A DNA stretch of 64,000 nucleotides from Burkholderia savannae (GCF_001524445.2 NZ_CP013418.1:2046001-2110000), one strand, 5' to 3'. Shown: positions 17,743-30,400, numbered from the stretch's first letter. Notes: generated by a model from the letters alone, not told the origin. Numbers and translations: made by a program.

Positions 17743-18435
17743 CGATGAGAGTCCGGTTGGGGCGGCGCCGCGTCGTTCGGCATCTTGGTGGCGGCCCGCA
17801 TCGGGTTGACGTTCGAGCGCGCCGGCCGCGCGCTCCGTTCTTTCACGGCGCAATCGTATGAAGTATAGAAACAATCTCGGGCGCTGCGGGAGGCCTCGAT
17901 GTGTGACGCGAGAGACTCGGCGGGAACTCGGCGAGGGCTCGGCAAGAACGCGGCGAGAACTCGGCGAGAACTCGGCAAGAACGCGGCAAGGGCTCGGCGG
18001 GAAAAGGGTCGCGCAACGGACTCGCCAATGGGATCGGGCAACGGGCTCGTGTGCCGCGGCGGCTTGCTTGACCGCCGTGCCGCGGGCGCGGCGGCCGTCG
18101 ACACGAGCGCGTCGTTCACGACCAGCCGGGCAGCCGAGACGTCCGCGGCGGCGGACGGAGCCGACGTCGTCGCGATGGATCGACATCATCGACACGCGCG
18201 CGATTCGCGACGATCGCCGCAATGGCAGTCGGAGCGGCGGCGACGTAGATCTTCTCGATCGCTTCCCGCCCTTCGATCCCGACACCCGATCTGCGCGGCT
18301 CCGTCGCGCTTTCGTCCGCCGCATCGCGAGCATCGCTTGCGCCGATTCGCTCGATTCCATCGACGACGCGACGCGACGACGCCCGCGCGCAACCTCCCGC
18401 CCGGCCCGTCGCGCACCGCGAATCGCGCGCCCGGA
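17743..18435. other. Gene-free interval with an 11-bp tandem repeat
   Basis: About 690 bases between the thioredoxin-fold gene and the 3' end of the porin gene. It includes the 11-bp repeat array at 17913-18000. Open frames through it owe their length to the repeat (33 bases make 11 residues) and are not called. The thioredoxin-fold gene's promoter should lie at its left end. Confidence 0.6.
17913..18000. repeat. 11-bp degenerate tandem repeat, eight units
   Basis: Eight consecutive 11-base units of the form GAACTCGGCGA, with alternation at a few positions (AACTC, AACGC or GGCTC; GCGA, GCAA or GCGG). The array sits upstream of the thioredoxin-fold gene. Units differ by one to three bases, so the array is older than the perfect repeats elsewhere in the window. 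Confidence 0.9.
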
Positions 18436-19608
18436 TCAGAACTTGTGCCGAATCCCGACGATCGCGAGCTCCTGCGAATCGGTGCCCGAGTTCACGCCAT
18501 ACGAACCGACGGACGCCTGCGCATCGACCACCGAGCCGTTCGCGCCGAGCGTGCGGCCGCTCGCCTTCTGATAGCCGAACAGCGCATAGAGATCGGTGCG
18601 CTTCGACAGTGCGTAGCCCGCGCCGAGGTTCACCTGGTGATAGTGCGCGGAAGCGGGCCCCGTCAGCGACGTGTAGTTGTAGCCGACGCCCGCGCGCAGC
18701 GCCGGCGAGAACTGATAGTTGAAGAACGCGGAGCCGCTGTTGAACTTCGCGGTTTCGTTGAACGTCGACAGCGAATCGCGGCCGTAGTGCGTGTTCGAAT
18801 ACGCGAGGCCGAACGTCGCCGAGCCGAGCACGTACTGGCCGCCGACGCGCACGATCTGAATCGACTTCGCGCTCGCGAAGCCCTGGTTGATCACGGTGTT
18901 GAACAGCGTGTCCGAGCTGCCCGTCCACGTGCGCACGCCGTTCGCGGCGGTCGTGCCGCCGTCCGCGTACAGATAGCCGGCGCCGAGCGACAGCGGCCCG
19001 TTCGCGTAGCTCGCCGCGAAGCTGTACGTGCGGCCGCTGCCCGTCGCGCCGGCCACGCCGCCGAAGCCGTACAGCGCTTCGAACTGGAAGCCCGACAGCA
19101 CCGGGCTCGTGTACTTCACCGAGTTGCTCACGCGCAGGCTGTTGTCGTAGTTGTCGAGGTCGCCCGGCGTCGCGAACACGCCGCCGAAGTAATTGTCCTC
19201 GGTAAGCCCCTGCACGAGATCGACGACCGGATCGTATTGGCGGCCGAGCGTGACGGTGCCCCACGTGTTGCTCGCGAGGCCGACGATCGCCTTGCGGCCG
19301 AACTCGCGATTGCCGTTCTGCTGGCCGGTGCCGAGATTGAAGCCGTTTTCGAGCTGGAACAGCGCCGCGAGGCCGCCGCCCAGATCCTCGGTCCCCTTCA
19401 GGCCCCAGCGGCTGCCGGACAGGTTGCCGCTGCTGAATTTCACGAGCGACGACTGATTGCGGCCGTCGGTTCCCTGCGCGTTGTGCACGTATGCGATGCC
19501 CGCATCGACGATCCCGTACAGCGTGACGCTGCTTTGCGCGTGCGCGCCGGCGCAGAGCAGGAGGCCGGCCGGCACGGCGAGCGCGGCGAGGTGCTTCGTT
19601 TGCTTCAT
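18436..19608 (-). CDS. Gram-negative trimeric porin (OpcP/OmpC-like)
   Basis: A 390-residue outer-membrane general porin. It has a 24-residue signal peptide ending GAHA before QSSVTLYG, which is the standard mature start of Burkholderia porins. The ASNTWGTVTLGRQYDPV segment, alternating amphipathic strands and a C-terminal Phe (GIRHKF) fit a 16-stranded barrel recognised by the BAM complex. The start is the ATG at 19608 with GAGGA upstream. It is transcribed away from the biosynthetic cluster, and the AT-rich interval upstream serves divergent promoters. Diffusion of small hydrophilic solutes is the expected role; specific selectivity cannot be read. Confidence 0.95.
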   Translation of the reverse strand: MKQTKHLAALAVPAGLLLCAGAHAQSSVTLYGIVDAGIAYVHNAQGTDGRNQSSLVKFSSGNLSGSRWGLKGTEDLGGGLAALFQLENGFNLGTGQQNGNREFGRKAIVGLASNTWGTVTLGRQYDPVVDLVQGLTEDNYFGGVFATPGDLDNYDNSLRVSNSVKYTSPVLSGFQFEALYGFGGVAGATGSGRTYSFAASYANGPLSLGAGYLYADGGTTAANGVRTWTGSSDTLFNTVINQGFASAKSIQIVRVGGQYVLGSATFGLAYSNTHYGRDSLSTFNETAKFNSGSAFFNYQFSPALRAGVGYNYTSLTGPASAHYHQVNLGAGYALSKRTDLYALFGYQKASGRTLGANGSVVDAQASVGSYGVNSGTDSQELAIVGIRHKF

Positions 19609-20575
19609 GTGGTGGTTGTCCTCGTAGTCGACTTGTTGTTGGAATCGCTGAACGATACGGACAGGACGACGAACCGAAAACCAATTAATTCTGCGATGGT
19701 TATGATGGGCGCCGGATCGCCGAACTCGGCACGCGCCCGCGACAATGTCGCCGGCGCCGCGCCCGCCCGATTCGCCGCGCGCGACACCGACACCATATAT
19801 CGGGCACCGGAGCGTGCGCGCGCACGAACGCATCAGCCGAATTCACGACGCAACCGACGCGCATTGCAGATTTCGAATAGGCCAGTTGACGGCCGCGACG
19901 CGGTCATTCAAGTCGAAATCGGGTTCGCGCGCGCCTTACTCGGCCACATGACGGCGAAGGCCTTATTGCCCCAACGGCCCGCGCCGATCTTGATTACGCG
20001 GCCCCAGCCGCGCAATGCGAGCATCCCCGATCCACTTCGAACTCGATTCGCGGCGACCGAAGTCGATTAATGCCCACCCGACACATCAATCATAAATCCA
20101 CGCGCGGAAGCCGCATTAGCCGCCGACAGGTCGCAAAAGACAGCCGTCTCACATATCTCGGACAAGGATCACCATTCAGCTTCCACGAATCCCACATTAC
20201 CCTTTTAAATCAACCACTTCAAATACGATCAAAATTTTAGTTTCTAATTAACATCGGCTCTAATTCCGCTTTCAACACGTTATTGTCACAGATCAATTAC
20301 AAGATCCTTAAAAATTCATTAGACAGTTACGAGAATCCTATGGTTAAATTCACTCGACTCGCCGGGCCATCGTCTCTCATCGATTGAATTCATCCTGTTT
20401 GCAGGATTCAGTCGAATAACCGATATAACGATAAATTCCGGCAAAAGTGCCTCCGACATTCCTTCGAAAATAACAATAAATTCCAAGCTGTCAAATGTTG
20501 TGCGGGAAAGCAGCCTGCGGCAAGCGGATTATCAATGTCTGCTCATTTGATCTTGACTTCGACGGATATTTAGCA
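19609..20575. promoter_or_regulatory. AT-rich divergent control region between the porin and the glb cluster
   Basis: About 970 bases without a gene. From roughly 20080 to 20570 the G+C content falls well below the surrounding sequence, with runs such as TCAAAATTTTAGTTTCTAAT. It holds an inverted repeat at 20392-20407. The composition suggests promoters and possible H-NS-type silencing, and is compatible with lateral acquisition of the cluster. No regulator gene is present on this side of the cluster. Confidence 0.6.
20392..20407. repeat. Short perfect inverted repeat in the glb promoter region
   Basis: ATCCTG-TTTG-CAGGAT, six-base arms around a four-base loop, about 170 bases upstream of glbB. 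It could be an operator or a small hairpin. It is not a lux box: the CTG/CAG spacing is 4 rather than about 12. Function unknown. Confidence 0.4.
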
Positions 20576-21442
20576 ATGCTAATCGAGACGCAAACCCTAG
20601 CGGAAACATCCGGCTCCACACACGGAGGCATTCGAGGAAAGTTGCAACAGCAAGGTTGGGCCAGATTCGACGCCGCCGATCTCGACCACGTCGAAGCAAA
20701 ATCACACTGCCTCGCACAGCTCAGCCGTTACGCCGATCAGTTGCCTGTCGATCGCCACGGGGGTGCCGGCCGGCACCGCAGCTATGCGGAAGGCGTTCTC
20801 GCGCCGAACGACGGCCACGTCGCATGGAAGCCGGGCTTCGTCGGACTCGACGGCGCGATCGAAATCGAATATCGCCAGGAAATCGGTTTTCAACCCGAAT
20901 ACGGCGGCGTGCACCGCCGTTTCCTGCGAACGAGCGACAGCATTCTCGCACTGCCGCTGATCCGCAAGCTCATCCGCTTCGATCTCGCGCTCACGCCGCT
21001 GAGCGAACTCGACGAGCCGCTCCTGTGCGGTCTGCACGTGCTCCGGATGCGCGCGTTGCCGGGCGTCATGTCGAGAATCACGCCGGACTGCCTGCACCAG
21101 GACGGCCAGCCGTTCACGGCCGTCCATCTGATCGACCGCACCAGCGCGGTCGGCGGCGTCAATTACATCGCGCCGCCGCAGTATGCGGGCCGCCAGGTGG
21201 ACGACGTCCCCGACGAACAGGTTCGCGCATTCTCGCTTCACGTGCCGCTCGAGAGCTACATCATCGACGACGCAGCCGTCAGCCATCACGTGACGTCGAT
21301 CTCGTGCGCGCCCGGCGCGCCGTGCGGCATGCGCACCGTCATCCTCATCGATTTCACGCCGCTCGATGCAGTCGTCCGCTCACCGTCGGACGCCGCTCGC
21401 CCAATCGTGCCAACATCCAATCCGGAGCCCGTCCGTGACTAA
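20576..21442 (+). CDS. glbB: Fe(II)/2-oxoglutarate amino-acid hydroxylase, GlbB-like (lysine 4-hydroxylase)
   Basis: A 288-residue non-heme iron dioxygenase of the isoleucine/lysine 4-hydroxylase type rather than the TauD type. The HxD iron motif is HQDG (His174, Asp176), followed by PFTAVHLIDRTSAVGGVNYI; a distal His lies at 237 or 238 (SHHVTS), and an Arg in MRTVILIDF is the likely 2-oxoglutarate ligand. In glidobactin biosynthesis the homologue hydroxylates free L-lysine at C4 to supply the macrolactam residue. The ATG at 20576 is preferred over the one at 20495, which has no visible ribosome-binding site, though both are possible. The last eight bases overlap the GTG start of glbC, indicating translational coupling. 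Substrate is inferred from cluster context. Confidence 0.8.
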   Translation: MLIETQTLAETSGSTHGGIRGKLQQQGWARFDAADLDHVEAKSHCLAQLSRYADQLPVDRHGGAGRHRSYAEGVLAPNDGHVAWKPGFVGLDGAIEIEYRQEIGFQPEYGGVHRRFLRTSDSILALPLIRKLIRFDLALTPLSELDEPLLCGLHVLRMRALPGVMSRITPDCLHQDGQPFTAVHLIDRTSAVGGVNYIAPPQYAGRQVDDVPDEQVRAFSLHVPLESYIIDDAAVSHHVTSISCAPGAPCGMRTVILIDFTPLDAVVRSPSDAARPIVPTSNPEPVRD

Positions 21443-24400
21443 TCGCTCTACTCGATTGAAATCGCTCGAAGAAGTCGAGCGCGACACCGCCGCTGCCGGA
21501 CACGGGGTGCTCACGCTCGCCCCAACGGCGGCGCAGCGTCGTCTGTGGTTCATCACGAGCGGCGACGTTCGCTCGGCCACTTACAACATCGCAGCGGCAT
21601 TTCGAATCCGCGGTCACCTCGACGAAAGCGCGCTCGGCAGCGCATTCGTCTTCGTCGCGAACCGGCATCCGATTCTCGCGTCGCGTTTGCGCACCGTGGA
21701 CGGCGAGCTCGTCATCGACGTACGCCCCGCCGGCTCGCTGCTGCAGGTCGCGGACCTGAGCGAGCTCGCGGCCGACGCACAATCGGCCGCCGTGCAACAG
21801 CACGAGCGCGAGCTGGCCGCGCATCTGTTCGATCTCGAGAACGAAGCGCCGCTGCGCGCGACGCTGCTGCGCATCGGCGGCGATCGCCACGTGCTGCTCG
21901 TCAATATTCATCACATGGCGATCGACGCATGGTCGCTGGATCTCTTTTATCGCGAACTCGGCGACGCCTATCGCGCGCTGCGCGACGGCCGCGAGCCGGC
22001 GCTCGCCGCCGTGCGGTACGCGACGGTCGACGAGGCCATGGATCAGCTCGCCGACGCGGCGCTCAAAGACGAATCGCGCCAATACTGGCAGCGTCGTCTC
22101 GAAGGCATTCCGAACCTGCACAAGCTGCCGACCGACCGGGCCCGCCCGCCGCAGCAGCGCGGCGCGGGGGCCGTCGTCGAGCACGCGTTCTCGCCGTCGA
22201 TCGCCACCGGCATCGCGCGCCTCTGTCGCACGGCCGGCGTGACGCCGTACACGATCGGCGTCGCGGCGTTCGCCGCGCTGCTCCATCGGTATTCGAACGA
22301 AAGCGATATCGTCATCGGCAGCCCGTTCGCGAACCGCGCGACCGAGGATGAGCAGCGGCAAATCGGCTTTTTCATCAACTTGGCGCCGCTGCGCTTCGAC
22401 TTCAGCGGCGCACCGAGCTTTCTCGAGCTGCTCGCGCAAGCGACGACCACGGTGCTCGATGCATTCGAGCACATCGGCCTGTCGTTCGACGAAATCGTCG
22501 ACGCCGTGCAGCCGCCGCGCTCGCTGAGCCACGCCCCTGTCTTTCAGGTCATGTTCGATTACCTGAAGGGCTCGTCGCACGCGCTGTCGCTCGCCGGCGC
22601 GCAAGTCGAGGGGGCGCTGATCCACAACGGCACGGCGAAATACGATTTGACGTTGTCGCTCGAGGAAATCGACGACGCGTTGATCGGCTATCTCGAATAC
22701 GACACGGACCTCTACGACGAAGCGACGATCGCGCGCCTCGCCGGCCATCTCGATCAATTGCTGCAATCCGTGCTCGACGCGCCGAACGAGCCCGTGACGA
22801 AGGGCTCGCTGCTGAGCGATGCCGAGCTTGCCGACATTTTGCGGCTCGCCAAACCCGGCGAACCACTCGTGTCGGACGGATTCTCGCCGATTCCGCAGCG
22901 CATTCGCGCTGCGGCGCGACGCACGCCAGATGCGGAGGCCGTCGTTCATCGCGAGACGCGGCTCACGTACGCGCAACTCGATCGGCTGTCGGATCGCGTC
23001 GCGGCGCAGCTGCGCGCGCGAGGCGTGACGGCGGGCAGCCGCGTCGCGTCGTTCGTCTCATACTCGCACGAGGTCCCGATCGCATTCGTCGCGATCCTGA
23101 AAGCCGGTGGCGTCTATCTGCCGATCGGACCGGACGATCCGCGCTTTCGCGACAAGATCGACGACGCGAAGCCGTTCGCGATCGTCACGACGGCGCACGA
23201 TCTCGCGCGGCTCGACGGCGACCTTCGCGCGCTCGCGCTCGTGCTCGACGAAGCAGCCGGCGACCCGGCCCGCGACACCTCGAGCGCGCCGCCGTTCGAA
23301 ATCCCGGCATTGCAGGAGGATGATCCCGCCTATGTGATCTATACGTCGGGCTCCACCGGCAAGCCGAAGGGCGTCGAGGTGTCGCACGGCAACCTGAATC
23401 TGTCGTATCACGCGTGGCGTCAGGCCTATCGCTTCGATCAGCCCGGCCATCCGATCGCGCTGCAGCTCGCGGGGCCGACGTTCGACCTCGGTATCGGCGA
23501 CCTCAGCCGGACGCTCGGCTCGGGCGGCAAACTCGTGATGTGCCCGCGCGACTGGATGCTCGACGCATCCAGGGTGCATGCGCTGATCGAGCACGAGCGC
23601 GTCACGTTCGGTGATTTTCCGCCCGTCGTGCTGCGCGAGCTGATCCGCTACTGTCACGATCACGATGCGCGACTCGACGGCCTCGCGACCCTCGTGTGCG
23701 GCGCCGACGTCTGGTTCGGCCACGAACTGCAGGCGGCGCAAGCGCTGTGCGCGCCGCACGCGCGCGTGCTCGGCTCGTACGGCGTAACCGAAGCGACGAT
23801 CGACAGCTCCGTGTTCGATCCGGCCGAGCACGATCTCGCGCCCGGCAGCGTCGTTCCGATCGGCCGGCCGCTGTCGAGTTGCGAGCTCTACGTCGCCGAC
23901 GCCAGGCTGCAGCTCACGCCGATCGGCGTGCCGGGCGAACTGCTGATCGCGGGCCCCGCCGTGTCGCAACGCTATCTGAACAACCCCGAGCTCACGCGCG
24001 AGAAGTTCATCTCCGGCGCGTTCGATGCGCGCGGCCGCCTCGCGCAGGCCCCCGGCCAGACGCGCTTTTACCGCACGGGCGACATGTGCCGCATGCTGGC
24101 GGACGGCACGATCGAATTCCTCGGACGGCGCGATCATCAGGTCAAGATTCGCGGGTTCCGCGTCGAACTGGGCGAAATCGAAAGCACGCTCGCCGCGCAT
24201 CCGGACGTGCGCCAATGCGCGCTCACCACGAAAAACGAGCAGTTCGACGACGCCGTGCTCGTCGCATACGTCGTCAGCGACGCGCCGACTGCCGCGCTCT
24301 ATCACTTCCTGCGCGAACGCCTGCCCGCGCACATGTTGCCGACAGTGATCGAACAACTGCCGGAGCTGCCGCTGACGGCAAGCGGCAAGATCGATCGAAA

Positions 24401-27400
24401 GCGTTTGCAGGCGCTCGAGCTGTCGCCGCTCGGCGGCAGCCGGGCGGAGCCGCGCACCGAGACCGAGCGCCGCGTGCTCGAGCTCTGGCGCGCCGTGCTG
24501 CCCGCGCCCGTCACGGGCGTCGACGAAAACTTCTTCTTCTGCGGCGGCCACTCGCTGATCGCCGCGCGCCTGATCTCGCGCGTCAACGACGCATTCGATG
24601 TGCGTCTGCGGGTCGCGACGTTGTTCAAGCACCCGACCGTCGCCGAAATGGCCGAGCACGTCGACGACGCGCGACGCGCGTGCCCGCGGGCGAGCCACGC
24701 GCCGGAAGCGCCGCTCGCGAGCGCCGCGGACGCGCCGGCCCCCGGATCGGCCGCGCAGCGATCCGGCGATCCCCGCCGACTCTCGCTCGCGCAGAACAGC
24801 CTGTGGCTCGCGGCGAAGCGGCGGCCTCGGGATTTCACGTACAACATCCCGATGGTCTGGCGCCTCGACGGCGCGCCGGATCGCGACGCGCTCGCGCGTG
24901 CGCTCGACGATATCGCACGCCGCCATCCCGCGCTTCGCACGACGTTTTCCGCGAAGCTCGTGCCGCTCGACGACGAATCGGGCAACGCATCGCTCGAACC
25001 GGCGCAGATCGTCGCCGACGCGGCGCACGCGCCGTTGCGCATCGTCGACGTCGCCGACGACGAGACACTGTCCCGCCTGCTACACGACGAAGAAACCGCG
25101 CCGTTCGACCTGACGACGGGCCCGCTCGTGCGCGCCGTTCTGTTCGCTCGCGGCGAACGCTGTCACCTGCTATGCGTGACCGTCCACCACATCGTGTTCG
25201 ACGGCCCGTCGCTCAGCATCTTCTGGCGCGACCTGCAGGCTGCCTACAACGCCCGCGCGCGCGGCGAAGCCTTCGATCCGCCGCCGCCCGACGCGACGTA
25301 CGCGGATTTCGTCGCGCGACAGCGCGCACTCGCGAACGCGCCCGCGCTCGAACGGACGCTGTCGCACTGGCGTGAATGCCTGCGTGAACTGCCGCCGACG
25401 CTGCGCATTCCCGCCGACGACGCCGCGCGTGCGCAACCCGGATCGTCGAGCTTCGAGATTCCCGCGCCGCTCGCGGCGCGAATCGAGCAAACATCGCGGC
25501 AACTCAACTGCACGCCGCTGATGTTCTATCTGAGCCTGTTCGCGCAGGCGCTGCGTGACGAAACGGGCGACGACGACCTCGCGATCGGCATCCCGATTTC
25601 ATTGCGCCCGACCGAGGCGTTCGACTCCGTCATCGGTTTCTTCACGAACACGCTGCCGCTGCGCGTGCGCTTCGGCGAAGCCGGCACGTTCCGGAGCCTG
25701 CTGGAGCAGGTCAAGCAAACCTGCCTCGACGTGTTCGAGCACCGGGACGTTGCGTTCGAGCAATTGGTCCAGGCGCTCAATCCGGCGCGTCATCCGACGC
25801 GCAGCCCGATTTTCCAGGCGGGATTCTCGTACGACCTCGACGAAGTCGGCTCGCTCGATCTCGATGGCGTGCGCGCGACGCCTCATCCGCTCGAGACTTA
25901 CGTCGCGAAGCTCGACCTGGAGTTCGCCGTCACGCGGCAAGGCGACGCCGTGTTCGGGCACCTGATGTCGCGGCCCGGCTCGTTCGGCGGCGCGTCGCTC
26001 ACGCGGATGCGCGATCGCATGCTCGCGCTCGCGGCACGCGCGGCGGCTGACGTCGACTGGCGCACCGATGCGGCGCCGAACGGCCATGCGGCGGCCGCGA
26101 TCGCCGACGCGGACGGCGAAAGCGACGCCGGGCATGCCGACCTCTACGCGCTGTTCGCCGCGCGCGTCGCCGACGGCGGCGAGCGCGTCGCCGTCGAAGC
26201 GGACGATCTCTCACTGACGTATCGCGAACTCGATGCGCTGTCAGCGGCGATCGCCACGGCGCTGCGCAACGTCGGCGTTCGCGGCGGCGACCGCGTCGGC
26301 ATCTGCGTGGGCCGCCATCCGTACGCCATCGCGGCGATGCTCGCGATCGCGCGCATCGGCGCCGCATTCGTGCCGTTCGATCCGGATCAAAAGCCGCAGT
26401 GGAACCAATACATCGCGCACGACGCGGCGCTGCGCGCGATCGTGAGCCGCAACGCGCTCACCGCCAAGGTGTCGCACCTGAATCTGCCGCTCGTCGATGC
26501 CGATCTCGTCGACGTCGACGCATCCGCCGGCGCGCCCGCGCCCGACGCCGCGATCGCGCCCGGCGACACCGCTTACGTCATTTACACGTCCGGTTCGACG
26601 GGCATGCCGAAGGGCGTCGCGGTCCCGCATCGAAGCGTGTGCCACAACGTGCTCGCGATGCGCGACGCATTGGGCATCACGCACGGCTCGCGCATCGCGC
26701 AGTACCTTTCGCCGATCTTCGATGCGGTGCTCGCCGAGATATTCCCCCCGCTCGCGTCGGGGGCGGCGATCGTCTTCGGCGACCGCCAGAGGCTGCTGCC
26801 CGGCAGCGATCTCGTCGAATGGCTCGCGCAACGGCGCATCACGCATCTGGTTATCGTGCCGTCCACGCTCGCGCTCGTGCCGCACGCGCCGCTGCCCGCG
26901 CTGGAGGCGATCGTCGTCGGAGGCGAAGCGTGTCCGCGCGAAGTCGCGCAGCGCTGGGCGGCCGGGCGACGCCTCTTCAACGGCTATGGCCCGACGGAAT
27001 GCGCGATCGCCGTCTCGATGGCCGAATACTGGGCCGAAGGCGAACGTCTCGTGCTGCGCCCGCTCGGCGGCGCGCGCTTTTACGTGCTGGACGACGCGCT
27101 CGAGCAAACGCGGGACGGCGCCGCGGGCGAATTGTTCGTCGGCGGCGTCTGCGTGTCGCACGGCTATCTGGGCAAGCCCGCCCGCACGGCGTCGGCGTTC
27201 GTCGCCGATCCGTTTGCCGCGCGCCCGGGCGCGCGGATGTATCGCACCGGCGATGTCGTCAGACAGCTCGACGACGGCAGCGTCCAGTTCATCGGCCGCG
27301 CGGACCGCCAGGTGAAGATCCGCGGCTTCCGGATCGAGCTCGACGCAGTCCGCGCCGCGTTGATGGAAGCGCCGGGCGTGCGCGCGGCCGAAGCGCTCGT

Positions 27401-30400
27401 CCATCCCGATGCGCGCGGCCAGTCGGAGCTTGTCGGCTACGTCGTCGGCACGAGCGACCGGGATGCGATCGCCGACGCGCTGCGCGGCAAGATACCCGAC
27501 GTGATGATTCCAACCGCATTCGTGTTCCTCGACCGCCTGCCGACCGGACGCACCGGCAAGGTCGACCTGCAGGCGCTGAAGGCGATCAAGCCGACGGCGG
27601 ACGGCGCTGCGCGCGCGATCGCGCGCACGCCGCCCGACAAGCCGGCCTCGCCGCGCGCAACGCCCGCGGCCACGATCGCCAAGGTCTCGGCCATCTGGCG
27701 CGAACTGCTCGGACGCGCCGACATCGGCGACGACGAGAATTTTTTCGAGGCGGGAGGCCATTCGCTGCGCGCGGTCGCGCTGCATCAGCGCCTCGGCGAA
27801 GAATTCGGCAGTTGGGTCACGCTTACCGACGTGTTCGAATATCCGACCATTCACGCACTGTCCGCGCAAATCGACGTGTTGCGACGCCGGCACGAACCGG
27901 CCGCGAGCGAAGCGCCGCCGCCGGCGGAAACGGCGGCGGCCGCCGTCGACGAGCACGCGATCGCCGTCATCGGCCTTGTCGGGCGCTTCCCGCAGGCGCC
28001 GGATCTGCAAACGTTCTGGACGCGCCTGCTGTCGGGCTACGACGCCGGCGCTGATCTGTCTGACGACGAGTTGCGCGCCCGCGGCGTGCCCCCCGAGGTC
28101 ATCGCGCATCCGAACTTCGTGCGGCGCGCGAAAGTGCTCGACGGCGTCGCGGATTTCGACGCCGAGTTCTTCGGCTACTCCCCGCGCGAGGCTCAGGTGA
28201 TGGACCCGCAGCAACGAATCTTTCTCGAGCTCGCGTGGGAACTGCTCGAGGAGGCGGGCTACGGCGACCGCGACGCGCAGCGGCCCGTCGGCGTGTTCGG
28301 CAGCGTCGCGTTCAGTTATTACCTCGTCGAGAACGTGATTCCGAACATCCGCACGCACCGCCTCGACGCGGGTCAGTGGATGCTCGGCAACGACAAGGAT
28401 TTCGTCGCGACCCGCACCGCGTACAAGCTCGATTTGCGCGGCCCCGCCGTCAGCGTCGCGACGGCCTGCTCGTCGTCGCTGACGGCCGTTCACATGGCTT
28501 GCGCGAGCGTGCGCGCCGGCGAGTGCGCACTCGCGATCGCGGGGGCGGTCGGACTCGATCCGGAGCAGGCCGGCTACGTCTATTCGGAAGGCGGCATCAT
28601 GTCGCCGGACGGCCGCTGCAGGCCGTTCGACGCCGCCGCCAACGGCACGGCGGGCGGCAGCGGCGCGGGCCTCGTGCTGCTCAAGAAGCTATCCGCCGCG
28701 ATTCGCGACGGCGACACGATCCATGCGGTCATCAAGGGCTCGGCGATCAACAACGACGGCGGCAGCAAGGTCAGCTACACGGCGCCGAGCGTTAGCGGCC
28801 AGGCGGCCGTGATCGGCGACGCGCTGCGCGCCGCGGGCGTCGCCGCCGACACGATCGACTACGTCGAAGCGCACGGCACCGGCACGCCGCTCGGCGATCC
28901 GGTCGAAGTGCGGGCGCTGACGCAAGCGTTCGCGGCGGCTTCGAGCGAGGAAGCGAACGCCGCCGCGCCGTCCGCCCGCAAGTGCGGGATCGGCTCGGTG
29001 AAGGGCAATATCGGGCATCTCGACGCCGCGGCCGGCATCGCGGGCCTCATCAAGACGATCCTCGCGCTGCGCCACGAGACGATTCCGCCGAGCATTCATT
29101 GCAACGAGCCGAACCCGGAAATCCGCTTCGACGAAACGCCGTTCGAGGTCGTCCGCGCCGCGCGTGCGTGGGCGCGCGGCCCGAGGCCTCGGCGCGCGGG
29201 CGTGAGCTCGTTCGGCGTCGGCGGCACCAACGCGCACGTGATCGTCGAAGAAGCGCCGATCGCGCCGATCGAACGGCAGGACGCGGACGACGGCGCACAG
29301 TTGCTCCCGGTGTCGGCAAAATCGCCCGAGGCGGTCGGCGAGGCCGCGCGACGCTTGTCGGCGCGCCTGTCGAACGGCGTCGAAGGCGCGACGCTCGGCA
29401 ACGTCGCCCACACGCTTCAGGCCGGACGCACCGCGTTCGCGCATCGCGCCTTCGTCGTCGGCGACGACATGAGCGCGGTCGCCGCGCAGCTTGCGCGCGC
29501 CGCGGACCTGCCGATCGTCGGCGCGCGCAAGTCGGCGCCCGTCGTCTTCATGTTTCCCGGCCAGGGCAGCCAGCACGCGGGCATGGGACAGGCGCTGTAT
29601 CGCCGGTATCGCGTATTCCGCGATGTCGTCGACCACTGCGCGGACATCCTCATGCCGCATCTTCACGTCGACATCCGCGCGCTGATCCGCGGCGACAGCG
29701 ACGGCGGCGGCACGGCCGGCGCGGACCGGCTGCGCGAGACGCGCTACGCGCAGCCCGCGCTGTTCACGGTCGAATACGCGCTCGCGCGCCTGCTCGAGGA
29801 TTGGGGCATCGCCCCCGACGCGCTGATCGGCCACAGCCTGGGCGAACTGGTCGCCGCGTGCGTGTCGCGCCGGCTCGCGCTCGACGATGCGCTCGCGCTC
29901 GTCGCCGCCCGCGCATCGGCAATGCAACGGCAGCCGGCCGGCGCGATGCTCGCCGTCACCGCGTCGCCGGAGCATCTCGACGCGCTGTACGCGACCGGCT
30001 GCGAGCTCGCCGCCGTCAACGGCGACGACCAGTTCGTGCTGTCCGGCGCGCCCGGCGACATCGCAAAGCTCGAAGACGCGTGCGTGCTCGCCGGCCTGCC
30101 GTGCCAGCGCCTCGCGACCTCGCATGCGTTCCATAGCTCGCTGATGGAAAACGCGGTGGGCGAGATCAACCGCGTCGGCGCATCGCTGCGGACCGCCGAC
30201 GGCACCGTGCCGATGATCTCGAATCGCAGCGGCCGGTGGTTCGACGAAAGCGACCGACGGGACCCCGGCTACTGGGGTGACCACGTGCGCCGCACGGTTC
30301 GGTTCTCCGAAGGGTTGTCGACCGTGCTCGCCGCATTCGATCGCCCGCTGCTGCTCGAAGTGGGTCCCGGCCGCGCGCTCGCATCGCTTGCGGCCGGCGT

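Noticed and set aside
20283..20296. FNR-like match TTGTCACAGATCAA in the glb control region
   Set aside because: Only 8/10, not palindromic, and in AT-rich sequence where chance matches are likely.
20391..20408. lux-box-like palindrome upstream of glbB
   Set aside because: CTG and CAG are separated by only 4 bases; lux boxes have about 12. Kept only as an unassigned inverted repeat.
20576..21442. TauD/SyrP-type dioxygenase assignment for GlbB
   Set aside because: The HQDG motif followed by HLIDRTSAVGG fits the amino-acid 4-hydroxylase family better.
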